Part shown: positions 27,104-35,411 of the stretch, one piece after another
Numbering within the stretch: position 1 is the stretch's first letter
Layout of the letters: each line of letters begins with the position of its first letter
Source of the DNA: Chryseobacterium sp. PMSZPI
Lineage (GTDB): Bacteria > Bacteroidota > Bacteroidia > Flavobacteriales > Weeksellaceae
Direction of reading: 5' to 3'
Length of the DNA stretch: 53,060 nt
NCBI RefSeq assembly: GCF_002835665.1
Contig: NZ_PIZV01000059.1
Location: 1 to 53,060, forward strand
Made by a program: the position numbers and the translations under genes
Notes under the pieces: model-generated
The model's database searches: none
Told to the model about the DNA's origin: nothing
The model's input: the letters and a program-made list of their open reading frames with translations, nothing else

Positions 27104-27139
27104 AAAACCCGCTCCAGGATAATCCTAGAGCGGGTTTTT
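27104..27139. terminator. Terminator after the C1 peptidase gene (bidirectional)
   Basis: AAAACCCGCTC / GAGCGGGTTTT, an 11-bp stem, with an inner AGGAT-AA-TCCT hairpin. A-run and T-run lie on opposite sides. Confidence 0.8.
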
Positions 27140-27193
27140 AACAGATTTAAATATCTAAAACTACCATATTAAAATGGCAGAAGTGACTTTTTT

Positions 27194-28396
27194 CTATAAA
27201 CCAATATTTTTAGTTGGCTTTAATTGCTTTAAGATGCTTTTTGGGATTGCATTTTTGTGAACCAAAATAGCCGTTGACTTATACTCAACGTATGGTCTTG
27301 TTACATAAAGATATCCTGCAAAGTCATTGGTAACTCCCCAAGAGTTTTTAACCATATAATATTCTTTACCGGTCTGATCCTTTGCCAAACCTACGATGTG
27401 CATACCGTGATCATCCGTTGTAGAAAGGTTGTTAAGAGCTTTCTGACGCATATCTTCAGTAATCGTTTTGTCTTTTTTAGGTTCAGTGAATAAAGTTTGC
27501 TTGTTCTCTGCATTGATTTGGTCTAATTCCATATCAGGAACGTAAGCCACCCCATTTTTATAAGAGAAATAAGGCTCAGAAACGTCAGTAGCCCAACCTA
27601 CAGAATATCCTTTTGTTACAGCATTATCAATAATAGAAGTAAGATCTTTCATAGGTACATTCCAATCAGAATCATGGCTCCAGTTATCAGGAATTGGGAC
27701 TACAAATTTTTGATAGTACGGATAATCCTTATAAGAAGATAATTCCACATAATCATCAGGATTAATACCTACAACCTCTTTAGCAAAAGTTTTTGGTGTA
27801 TAATTTTTCCCTTCATAGGTGAAGTTAGCGGGCACTTTTCCTAAATATTCATCAAGAATAGTATCTACAGAATCCATCCAGTTGTCGGTTAATTTTCCTT
27901 TTGAAGAAGCTTGTACAAGGCTATCCAAAACCGGTTTTAATTTCCCTTGCATTTCTTTGAAATTGTTCGTGGTTTGCCCGGGTTTTAACCCTGAATAAAC
28001 ATCCTGAGGAACTGCTCCGTATTTCTTATACATGTTGATGACATCGTGAAGTTCTCCACCATCACCCCAACTGATTGCTCCATTATTTAAAACATATAAC
28101 TTAGCTTTATCATGGTAAGAATTTCTGGCTGTAAAAATTTCAGCAAGATCTACAGGTTTTTTGCCCATTCTCTGCATTTCAGATTCAAGAAAGGAATTTC
28201 CTGAGTAGCTCCAACAAGTTCCTGATGAACCTTGATTCTTTACAGAAGTCGCACCAACGTCTTTTAGCGTTGTGAACTGAAAATTAGCATTTTGTGAGTG
28301 ATTGTTTTTTAATTTGTTGATTAATTCATCTTGGGCAAACATCATACTTCCTGCAGACAAAACAAAAAGTAATGATGCAAATTTGGCATTTTTCAT
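27194..28396 (-). CDS. Secreted papain-like C1 family cysteine peptidase (bleomycin hydrolase/PepC type)
   Basis: 400 aa with signal peptide (MKNAKFASLLFVLSAGSMMFAQ). Catalytic Cys61 sits in NQGSSGTCWSYSGNSFLESE, His in STTDDHGMHIVGLAKD (about residue 335) and Asn in MVKNSWG (about 352): the C1 Cys-His-Asn order of the PepC/bleomycin hydrolase group. Most PepC enzymes are cytosolic; this one carries an export signal, which is common in Bacteroidota. It lies beside the GG-leader peptide array on the same strand, but a terminator separates them. Confidence 0.9.
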   Translation of the reverse strand: MKNAKFASLLFVLSAGSMMFAQDELINKLKNNHSQNANFQFTTLKDVGATSVKNQGSSGTCWSYSGNSFLESEMQRMGKKPVDLAEIFTARNSYHDKAKLYVLNNGAISWGDGGELHDVINMYKKYGAVPQDVYSGLKPGQTTNNFKEMQGKLKPVLDSLVQASSKGKLTDNWMDSVDTILDEYLGKVPANFTYEGKNYTPKTFAKEVVGINPDDYVELSSYKDYPYYQKFVVPIPDNWSHDSDWNVPMKDLTSIIDNAVTKGYSVGWATDVSEPYFSYKNGVAYVPDMELDQINAENKQTLFTEPKKDKTITEDMRQKALNNLSTTDDHGMHIVGLAKDQTGKEYYMVKNSWGVTNDFAGYLYVTRPYVEYKSTAILVHKNAIPKSILKQLKPTKNIGL

Positions 28397-28696
28397 TACT
28401 ATAAAAAGATTATTTGTATTAATAGTCGTTAATAATAAAGATTTGTTACATGAAGAAAAGTTAAATTTGAAATGAAAGTTTTTTGTTAAAAGATAAAAAA
28501 ATAAGGCATGCAGATAAGGTTAAGGTATAAATAATAAAAAATGGAATTAACTTGGTTTTAGGAATTTAATATAGTATTCATCTGCAATTTGGCCTTCTCA
28601 GCCTTATCATCTTTCTTTGCCTTTCATTGAAAAAAGTTTATAATGTTTCCAACCTATTCAAAAATTTTTGCATCTATATGAGTATAACGCCTGACT
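28397..28696. other. AT-rich divergent intergenic region (C1 peptidase / ECF sigma)
   Basis: About 300 bp with no ORF. Weak TTTTTGCATC about 27 nt before the sigma factor ATG is a possible -7-like box. No structured element seen. Confidence 0.4.
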
Positions 28697-29215
28697 ATGG
28701 AACGAGAATTATTATTGGAATGCCAGCGTAACAACCGTAATGCGCAGCGGAAAGTTTACGAGAATATGGCGGGTAGGCTGTACTCAGTTTGCAAACGCTA
28801 TATAAAAAATGACGAAGATATTGAAGAAGTATTGGCAGATACATTCTATAAAATCTTTACGAAGATAGATCAACTTGAGAATCCCGAAACTTTCGAAGCT
28901 TGGGCAAAGAAAATTGCAGTCAATGAATGTTTACAAAAATTAAGATCAAATAAAGCATTATTCATCTCCTTAGACGAAAATTTTATCGATTCTCCGTCAG
29001 GAAATACAGACAATATTTCTTTTGAAAAAGATATTCTGAATCTCTTAAACTTTCTTCCTGAAGGATGTAGAGCCATTTTTAATCTCTTTGCCATTGAAGG
29101 CTATCCACATAAAGAAATTGCAGCCATGCTTTCTATCAGCGAAGGTACATCAAAATCCCAGCTCAATTTTGCACGAAAGAAACTACAGGAACTTTTGGTG
29201 AATCAAAACATTTAA
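28697..29215 (+). CDS. ECF-type RNA polymerase sigma factor
   Basis: 172 aa. Sigma-70 region 2 spans about residues 10-75 (NAQRKVYENMAGRLYSVCKR, DIEEVLADTFYKIFTKI). Region 4 is at 110-165 (LLNFLPEGCRAIFNLFAIEG, YPHKEIAAMLSISEGTSKSQ). The next gene starts 12 nt later and has a cytosolic N-terminus and one TM helix, so the pair is laid out as sigma factor plus membrane-bound anti-sigma-like partner. It probably controls its own operon and envelope genes, but the signal is unknown. Confidence 0.9.
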   Translation: MERELLLECQRNNRNAQRKVYENMAGRLYSVCKRYIKNDEDIEEVLADTFYKIFTKIDQLENPETFEAWAKKIAVNECLQKLRSNKALFISLDENFIDSPSGNTDNISFEKDILNLLNFLPEGCRAIFNLFAIEGYPHKEIAAMLSISEGTSKSQLNFARKKLQELLVNQNI

Positions 29216-29227
29216 ACTTTTACAATA

Positions 29228-31516
29228 ATGGAAAATAATAATATAGATCAAAAATTCAATGAAGCATCTAGGCTTTCAGATGAACCAACGGTTTTTCCGG
29301 GTTTTGAAAAAGTTTGGGATAAGGTTGAAAAAAAGCTGGATAAAAAACAAGAGAAAAAGAAAATCATTCCTCTTTGGCTTCCTTATGGAATAGCTGCCAG
29401 TTTAATCATTGGCTTAGGAGCTTTCTATTTTATCAATAAAAAAAGCACATCAGAAAGTCCCAAAAAAGTTATCATAGCAGAAAAGAAAGAAGCTTTGCCT
29501 CAGGGAGATATTCGTAAAATTGACAGTACAATACAATATAATATTGAAAAGAAATCAGTTTTCCTACCGGATCTTGCTTATAAATCTTCAGTAGAGAAAA
29601 TAAATCGCTCTATGCCGGAACCGATAAACGGTATTTCGAGACCGAAAGTCCATGATGAGATTGAGGAACCTGTACTACAGAAATATAAAGATACTGTAAA
29701 AGAACATTATATAGAAGACATCGCCATGACAGGATCAACGGCAGAATTGAGAAAAGAGTATACAGCTTCATCAACTATGCTGATTGCTTCTACAGATAAA
29801 GGACGAATGCCATCTTTTGTGCCGGCTTCTTCCTTAAGTGGAAAAGTTGCAGGAGTAGAAATAGCAACTGGTACTAAAAGAAGAGGCGATATTATGATCA
29901 GGGGAACAAGAAGTGTAAAAGATGGTTCTGTTGATCCTCTGTTTGTAGTTGATGGAATTGTTATAGGAAAGAGTTCCGGAATTTTCAAAACCTTAGAAGC
30001 TGAAAAAATTAAAGAGGTAAAAATAATAAAAGGTATTGAAGCCGAAGCCTTATACGGAAGTCAGGCGAACAACGGAGTCATTATTATTACAACAAAAGGA
30101 TTATCCATGTCCGAAATAAAAAAATTAAAAGAAATAGCGACAGATCCACTTGAAGTCTCTAAAAAAGATCCCGAAGAAAAACAACTTCCCAAAGCAGGAC
30201 AGTTGACTGCAGGAGAAGTAAATGACTTTTCCAAATGGGAGTATTGGAAGGATATTGCAGTTCCAACCCTTGATCAATACAAAAATACCTGGAAATTTTT
30301 TCCGGATAGAAGAGTATCCGTTCAATTGGTGAATAAAGATAAAAAGCCGGTAGTTGGTGAAAAAGTAAAATTATTAGATGATAAGAAGAATGTTATTTGG
30401 GAAGCTGTTTCAGACAATCTGGGAAACGCAGAATTATGGATTGCTCCAATGACAAATGAAAACTCAAATTCCTCCCAATATTATTTATCAGATAGTTCTG
30501 ACCGAATCATTAGTAACAATATCAGAGAATTTAAAAATGGGCAGAACCTGATCATTTTGGATAAACAATGTCCGGAAAAGCGTGCATTGGATATTGCATT
30601 TGTTGTAGATGCCACAGGTTCTATGGGAGATGAAATTTCTTATCTCCAGTCTGAACTTTTAGATGTTTTGAAAAAGATGGAAGGGCAGCTTAAAAAGACT
30701 AAGGTAAGATATGGATCTGTTTTTTACAGAGATCAGGGAGATGAATATGTGACCCGAAAGTTTGATTTCTCAGATAAAGCAGAAGACTTGGTAGATTTTA
30801 TTAAAAAACAAAAAGCTGCAGGAGGAGGAGATACTCCCGAAGCAGTTGTGGAAGCTCTACAGGTTTCCATTGACGAGCTGAAATGGAGTAATGAAAATTC
30901 TACCAAAATTATGTTTTTAATTCTGGATGCACCACCACATCAATCGGATCTCAATACCGTAGCACTTTATCGTACAATAAAAACTGCTGCAAAAAAAGGA
31001 ATTACAATCATCCCTTTAGCAGCAAGTGATACCAATAAAGAAACGGAATATCTGATGAGAACTTTTGCTTTATTGACGAACGGAACCTATACTTTCCTTA
31101 CAAATGATAGCGGTATTGGAAATGATCATATGAAACCAACCACAGACTCTTATGAAGTTGAAAAGTTAAATGATTTATTGCTAAGGTTAATTCTTCAAAG
31201 GGTCGTCGTGCAGGAGTGTGGTTCCGGGATATCCAACGAGAATATCAATAAAAAAATGGCAACGGAAATTGAGAGTCAAACCAATAGTAAAACAGTCTTA
31301 TTTCCGAATCCGACAAAAGGAATATTGCAAGTAAAATCAAATCATCAAATTGATGAATTATTGGTGTATGATCTTGCAGGAAAAATTATTATGAGAAAAG
31401 AAAAGCTGTCAGAAGGTAAAAATACAATTGATCTTACTGCATACCCACAAGGAATTTACTTGATTCGAATACATACCAGTGGAGTATGGGAGACTTTTAA
31501 AGTGATTAAAAATTAA
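29228..31516 (+). CDS. Mosaic membrane protein: TM anchor, TonB plug, VWA domain, T9SS sorting tail
   Basis: 762 aa, no signal peptide. Residues 1-47 are a charged cytosolic segment (like short anti-sigma domains), then one TM helix (WLPYGIAASLIIGLGAFYFI). About 200-290 is a TonB-receptor plug-like domain (GDIMIRGTRSVKDGSVDPLF, EALYGSQANNGVIIITTKG). About 340-440 has Ig-like strands with PVVGEKVKLLDD. About 455-650 is a von Willebrand A domain (IAFVVDATGSMGDE, a DxTxS variant of the metal site). The last 70 residues are a type IX secretion tail (FPNPTKGILQVKS ... YPQGIYLIRI). An inner-membrane anchor plus T9SS tail is contradictory. Cotranscribed with the ECF sigma. Confidence 0.85.
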   Translation: MENNNIDQKFNEASRLSDEPTVFPGFEKVWDKVEKKLDKKQEKKKIIPLWLPYGIAASLIIGLGAFYFINKKSTSESPKKVIIAEKKEALPQGDIRKIDSTIQYNIEKKSVFLPDLAYKSSVEKINRSMPEPINGISRPKVHDEIEEPVLQKYKDTVKEHYIEDIAMTGSTAELRKEYTASSTMLIASTDKGRMPSFVPASSLSGKVAGVEIATGTKRRGDIMIRGTRSVKDGSVDPLFVVDGIVIGKSSGIFKTLEAEKIKEVKIIKGIEAEALYGSQANNGVIIITTKGLSMSEIKKLKEIATDPLEVSKKDPEEKQLPKAGQLTAGEVNDFSKWEYWKDIAVPTLDQYKNTWKFFPDRRVSVQLVNKDKKPVVGEKVKLLDDKKNVIWEAVSDNLGNAELWIAPMTNENSNSSQYYLSDSSDRIISNNIREFKNGQNLIILDKQCPEKRALDIAFVVDATGSMGDEISYLQSELLDVLKKMEGQLKKTKVRYGSVFYRDQGDEYVTRKFDFSDKAEDLVDFIKKQKAAGGGDTPEAVVEALQVSIDELKWSNENSTKIMFLILDAPPHQSDLNTVALYRTIKTAAKKGITIIPLAASDTNKETEYLMRTFALLTNGTYTFLTNDSGIGNDHMKPTTDSYEVEKLNDLLLRLILQRVVVQECGSGISNENINKKMATEIESQTNSKTVLFPNPTKGILQVKSNHQIDELLVYDLAGKIIMRKEKLSEGKNTIDLTAYPQGIYLIRIHTSGVWETFKVIKN

Positions 31517-31540
31517 TAGACCAATTATTTGATAGAAGAA

Positions 31541-31574
31541 AAAGCCGTTTTGCAGTTTGTGAAACGGTTTTTAT
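31541..31574 (+). terminator. Terminator after the mosaic VWA protein gene
   Basis: AAAGCCGTTT and AAACGGTTTTT form a stem (one G-T wobble) around an 11-nt loop and end in a T5 run, 24 nt after the stop. Confidence 0.7.
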
Positions 31575-31638
31575 GTTTTATTGATCTTGGTATTTAAAAT
31601 TAATTTTCAAAAATTATTGAAAATTCAAAAAATATAAT

Positions 31639-31646
31639 TACATTTG
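31639..31646 (+). promoter_or_regulatory. -7 box (TACATTTG) for the GbsR/MarR regulator operon
   Basis: TACATTTG matches TAnnTTTG, 26 nt before the ATG at 31673. Confidence 0.6.
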
Positions 31647-31672
31647 TTCTAGAAATTTAAAAACAAAATCCA

Positions 31673-32176
31673 ATGCAACTTTCAAAGGCCAAAGAGAAAT
31701 ACATTCAAACCTGGGGAACTTTTGCGACGAACTGGGGAATCAATCGTACCATGGCACAGGTACATGCTTTGCTTTTGGCGAGTGGCAAACCACTATCTAC
31801 AGACGAGGTGATGGAGCAACTGGAAATTTCAAGAGGAAATGCCAATATGAATCTTCGGGCCTTAATGGATTGGGGAATTGTAAGAAAAGAATTTATCAAG
31901 GGAGACCGTAAAGAGTATTTTGTTGCAGAAAAAGATGTTTGGTATTTATTCAAGCAGATTACCAAAGAACGCAGAAAAAGAGAAATAGAGCCTGTGATTT
32001 CTTTTCTGGAAGAACTAAAAAATATTGAAGACAATGATTCTGAAGAAGCGAAAGAGTTCATTAAATTGATGAATGATTTTAGCTCAGTAACCGGGAAGAT
32101 CAACAATATTATGGATCTCGCGATTAAAAGTGATGATCACTGGCTGGTAGGAAAGATTACCAATTTATTGAAGTAG
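31673..32176 (+). CDS. GbsR/MarR-family winged-helix transcriptional regulator
   Basis: 167 aa. HTH region HALLLASGKPLSTDEVMEQL...SRGNANMNLRALMDWGIVRKEF (about residues 28-70) is typical of the GbsR branch of MarR proteins; the rest is a dimerising coiled helix (KQITKERRKREIEPVISFLE). First gene of the group continuing to 35.4 kb, probably the local regulator. Ligand unknown. The next gene is 147 bp away. Confidence 0.88.
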   Translation: MQLSKAKEKYIQTWGTFATNWGINRTMAQVHALLLASGKPLSTDEVMEQLEISRGNANMNLRALMDWGIVRKEFIKGDRKEYFVAEKDVWYLFKQITKERRKREIEPVISFLEELKNIEDNDSEEAKEFIKLMNDFSSVTGKINNIMDLAIKSDDHWLVGKITNLLK

Positions 32177-32323
32177 AGGAGGATGAAAATCCTTTTTTAT
32201 TTCAATTTAATTTTCAATTATTACTGAAAGTTTTAAATAAATAATAATTATGAAAAATTTAATCATTCATATATTCCTGATTATTTATTTCAGAAAAAGA
32301 AGAACCCATTAATAATACATACG

Positions 32324-33136
32324 ATGAAAGCTTTAAAAAACCACACATTAATTTACGACAACGAATGCCCAATGTGTAACATGTATTCTAAAGGTTTTAC
32401 CCAATGTGGAATGCTTGATGAAGATGGAAGGGAAGCTTTTACGGAAATATCAATAAGAAATAAAAATCTTGTCGATTTTAACCGTGCGAAAAATGAAATT
32501 GCTTTGGTAGACCATAACAGTAATGAAGTCGTTTATGGGATGGACAGTCTTCTCCTGATCATTGGAAATTCGTTTCCTTTATTGGAGAAAGTAGCAAGGA
32601 TAAAACCCTTGTATTGGTTTTTCAAAAAGTTATATTCTTTTGTTTCCTACAATCGAAAGCAAATTATTCCTTCAAGAAAAACCGATACTGAAGAATCTTG
32701 TGTTCCGGATTTTAATAGAAAATACAGACTAGCCTACATTGTTTTTGTGGCAATTTTCTCAGCCTGCATTTTAAGTTTATTTTCAGGGAAATTAGGAATG
32801 GATTTGAATCGGAATTTTTTTAGAGAGTTTACAGTTTGTCTGGGCCAGATCTTTTGGCAAACCATTTTTCTGAAAATGTATTTAAAAAATAAAATCTGGG
32901 ATTACCTTGGAAATATGATGACCGTCTCTTTAATAGGGACATTGCTTTTAATCCCGGCATTACTAACTAATTTTACTCCTTTTTTCTATGTTGTTTATTT
33001 TGGTATCGTTGTTTTAATCATGTTTCTGGAGCACATGAGAAGGTGTAAAATACTCAGGTTAAATTATCTGCCTACCATTTCATGGATATTGTTTAGAATA
33101 ACAGCTTTGGCTATCATTATTTTGATTATTAAATAA
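32324..33136 (+). CDS. DCC-family thiol oxidoreductase-like N-terminus fused to a membrane domain
   Basis: 270 aa. The N-terminal 100 residues are a DCC/DUF393 domain: LIYDNECPMCNMYSKGF (DxxCPxC dyad) and VYGMDSLLLIIG. Residues 140-270 add four or five hydrophobic helices (LAYIVFVAIFSACILSLF, FYVVYFGIVVLIMFLEHMRR), not found in minimal DCC proteins. Stands 11 bp before the SRPBCC gene, so cotranscribed with it. Function unknown; the Cys pair suggests thiol chemistry. Confidence 0.8.
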   Translation: MKALKNHTLIYDNECPMCNMYSKGFTQCGMLDEDGREAFTEISIRNKNLVDFNRAKNEIALVDHNSNEVVYGMDSLLLIIGNSFPLLEKVARIKPLYWFFKKLYSFVSYNRKQIIPSRKTDTEESCVPDFNRKYRLAYIVFVAIFSACILSLFSGKLGMDLNRNFFREFTVCLGQIFWQTIFLKMYLKNKIWDYLGNMMTVSLIGTLLLIPALLTNFTPFFYVVYFGIVVLIMFLEHMRRCKILRLNYLPTISWILFRITALAIIILIIK

Positions 33137-33147
33137 ATCTTTTAAAC

Positions 33148-33636
33148 ATGTCACGAATTTATTTAGAAACATTAATTGACGCCAATATTCAATACGTTTT
33201 TGATCTGGCCCGGGATATTGACCTACACCAGCAATCAACTTCAAGAACCAATGAAAAAGCAATAGCAGGTCGTATATCCGGTTTAATTGAAGGAAATGAA
33301 ACAGTAACCTGGAGAGCAAAGCATCTGGGAATTTATCAAACTCTTACCACCAAGATCATCAGTATGGAAAAGCCATATCAATTTACCGATGTGATGTTGA
33401 AAGGAGCTTTTAAATCTCTCCATCACCAACATTTATTTAAAGAAACAAAAGGAGGTACATTAATGATCGACATCTTTGAATTTGAATCACCACTAGGAAT
33501 AATAGGAGAATTTTTTAATATTATTTTCCTCACTAATTACCTGAAAAAATTTCTGATAGAAAGAAATGAATTAATAAAAACAGTTGCAGAAACTTTAAAG
33601 AGCCCCAAAGGGGCGATTCAACCCAGGATAGAATGA
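33148..33636 (+). CDS. SRPBCC (START-like) superfamily protein
   Basis: 162 aa: begins RIYLETLIDANIQYVFDLARDIDLHQQST, the first strand plus helix of the START-like fold. Then VTWRAKHLGIYQTLTTKIIS and FTDVMLKGAFKSLHHQHLF (landmarks), ending in a long C-terminal helix. Such small-ligand cavity proteins are often annotated polyketide cyclase or 'cell division inhibitor SulA-like' partners of TIGR01777 oxidoreductases; one such oxidoreductase is three genes on. Confidence 0.8.
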   Translation: MSRIYLETLIDANIQYVFDLARDIDLHQQSTSRTNEKAIAGRISGLIEGNETVTWRAKHLGIYQTLTTKIISMEKPYQFTDVMLKGAFKSLHHQHLFKETKGGTLMIDIFEFESPLGIIGEFFNIIFLTNYLKKFLIERNELIKTVAETLKSPKGAIQPRIE

Positions 33637-33697
33637 AATTCTATCAAACCAAACCATATCACATAAACAACATCAATTATTTAAACCACAATCCATC

Positions 33698-34402
33698 ATG
33701 AATTTTTTAAAAGCCGAATGGCGAAAATTAGCCATCATCAATTACGAAATTGATCCTGATATCGTATCAAAATATTTACCAGAAGGGACCGAGCTGGATT
33801 TTTATAAAGGAAAATGTTATGTCAGTTTAGTAGGATTTATGTTTTTAAATACGAAATTATTAGGAGTACCGATTCCGTTTCATAGAAATTTTGAAGAAGT
33901 CAATCTAAGATTTTATGTTAAGAAAAATGAAAACGGAATCTGGAAAAGAGGAGTGGTTTTCATCAAAGAAATCGTTCCGAAACCTGCTCTAAGTTTTGTT
34001 GCCAATTCTGTATATAATGAAAATTACCATACTATGCCGATGAAAAATATGATTCATGAGAAAAAAGATGAATTATTGATTAAATATTCCTGGAAAGATA
34101 AAAATTGGTATTCTATCCGGATTACGGCAGAAAATAAGGCTCAGCAAATGGAAGCAGATTCAGAATTTGAATTCATTACAGAACATTATTGGGGCTTTAC
34201 CAAAAAGGAAAAAAATACTTCCGAATATGAAGTCTGCCATCCTAAATGGAATTGTTATCCGGTTAAGGATCATCATCTCAATATTGACTTTAATACAATT
34301 TATGGAGAGGATTTCGAATGCCTAAATCATCAGCAACCCATTTCCGTCATGCTGGCAGAAGGATCAGAAATAAAAGTGAAAGCAAAAAAATATATTGTTT
34401 AA
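33698..34402 (+). CDS. YqjF-like DUF2071 family protein
   Basis: 234 aa. Matches the DUF2071 (YqjF) plan: MNFLKAEWRKLAIINYEIDP, LVGFMFLNTKLLGVPIPFHR, NLRFYVKKNENGIWKRGVVF, and a WGFT/PKWNCYPV region (landmarks). No signal peptide. Function not established. It lies between SRPBCC and TIGR01777 genes in the same direction. Confidence 0.85.
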   Translation: MNFLKAEWRKLAIINYEIDPDIVSKYLPEGTELDFYKGKCYVSLVGFMFLNTKLLGVPIPFHRNFEEVNLRFYVKKNENGIWKRGVVFIKEIVPKPALSFVANSVYNENYHTMPMKNMIHEKKDELLIKYSWKDKNWYSIRITAENKAQQMEADSEFEFITEHYWGFTKKEKNTSEYEVCHPKWNCYPVKDHHLNIDFNTIYGEDFECLNHQQPISVMLAEGSEIKVKAKKYIV

Positions 34403-34461
34403 AATAATGAAATTACTCGGTCCGGAATAAAATACTTAATTCAACCTTAAACTTATAAACA

Positions 34462-35361
34462 ATGAAAATAATTATAGCCGGCGGTAGAGGATTTCTCGGC
34501 GAAAATTTAGAAAAATATTTTACGGATAAAGGAAACCAGGTATATATCTTAACCCGTAAACCTACTCGCCACAATGAAATATATTGGGATGCAAAAACCA
34601 TAGGAGAGTGGAAAAATGCTCTTGAAAATACAGGTGTTTTAATTAATCTCACGGGGAAGTCTGTAGATTGTCGTTATCATGAGAAAAACAAACAGGAAAT
34701 CTATTCTTCAAGGATTAACAGTACAAAAGTTTTGCAGGAAGCAATAGAAGAATGTGTGGATAAGCCTAAGGTTTGGTTGAATGCAAGTTCTGCAACCATT
34801 TATGTACATTCAGAAAAGTATTTAAACACTGAGGAGAACGGAGTAATAGGAGATGATTTTTCAATGAATATCTGCAAAAGCTGGGAAAAAGAATTTTTTA
34901 AAATCAGAAATGAAGGGATCAGAAAAGTTGCCTTAAGAACTTCTATAGTACTGGGAAATAACGGTGGAGCTTTTCCGAAACTGAGAATGGTGACAAAGCT
35001 GGGGTTAGGAGGAAAACAAGGCAGAGGAGATCAAATGGTAAGCTGGATTCATATTGAGGATTTTTGTAGAGCTGTTGAATGGATTATCAATCATGAAAGT
35101 ATTACAGGTGCAGTTAATGTAACAGCTCCTATTCCTTTATCTAATGAGGAGTTGATGAGACAATTGAGAAAAGAGTTAAAAGTTTCTTTTGGGCTTAATG
35201 CTCCTGTCTGGCAATTGGAAATTGCTTCAATATTTTTAAAAACAGAAACAGAATTATTACTGAAGAGCCGTAATGTCTATCCTGAAAGGCTGATTAAAGA
35301 TGGTTTTCAATTTACATATCCTCATATCAATACTGCTCTTGTTAATTTATTGAAAACCTAA
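34462..35361 (+). CDS. TIGR01777 family NAD(P)-dependent epimerase-like oxidoreductase
   Basis: 299 aa. Rossmann motif IIAGGRGFLGENLEKYF at the N-terminus; LINLTGKSVDCRYHEKNKQE, WLNASSATIYVHSEK, RTSIVLGNNGGAFPKL and QMVSWIHIEDFC are hallmarks of TIGR01777 (SDR39U1-like). The YxxxK active-site Tyr is not in its usual place, which is typical for this subgroup. Last gene of the GbsR-DCC-SRPBCC-DUF2071 set. Confidence 0.9.
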   Translation: MKIIIAGGRGFLGENLEKYFTDKGNQVYILTRKPTRHNEIYWDAKTIGEWKNALENTGVLINLTGKSVDCRYHEKNKQEIYSSRINSTKVLQEAIEECVDKPKVWLNASSATIYVHSEKYLNTEENGVIGDDFSMNICKSWEKEFFKIRNEGIRKVALRTSIVLGNNGGAFPKLRMVTKLGLGGKQGRGDQMVSWIHIEDFCRAVEWIINHESITGAVNVTAPIPLSNEELMRQLRKELKVSFGLNAPVWQLEIASIFLKTETELLLKSRNVYPERLIKDGFQFTYPHINTALVNLLKT

Positions 35362-35411
35362 TGTTTGTAAATGTGTAAAAGGATATTTAAATTAGCAAAA
35401 ACTATCCTCAC

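Noticed and set aside
32250..32312. 20-codon ORF (MKNLIIHIFLIIYFRKRRTH)
   Set aside because: Too short, no conserved feature, in a poor context; could be a leader, but has no amino-acid bias.
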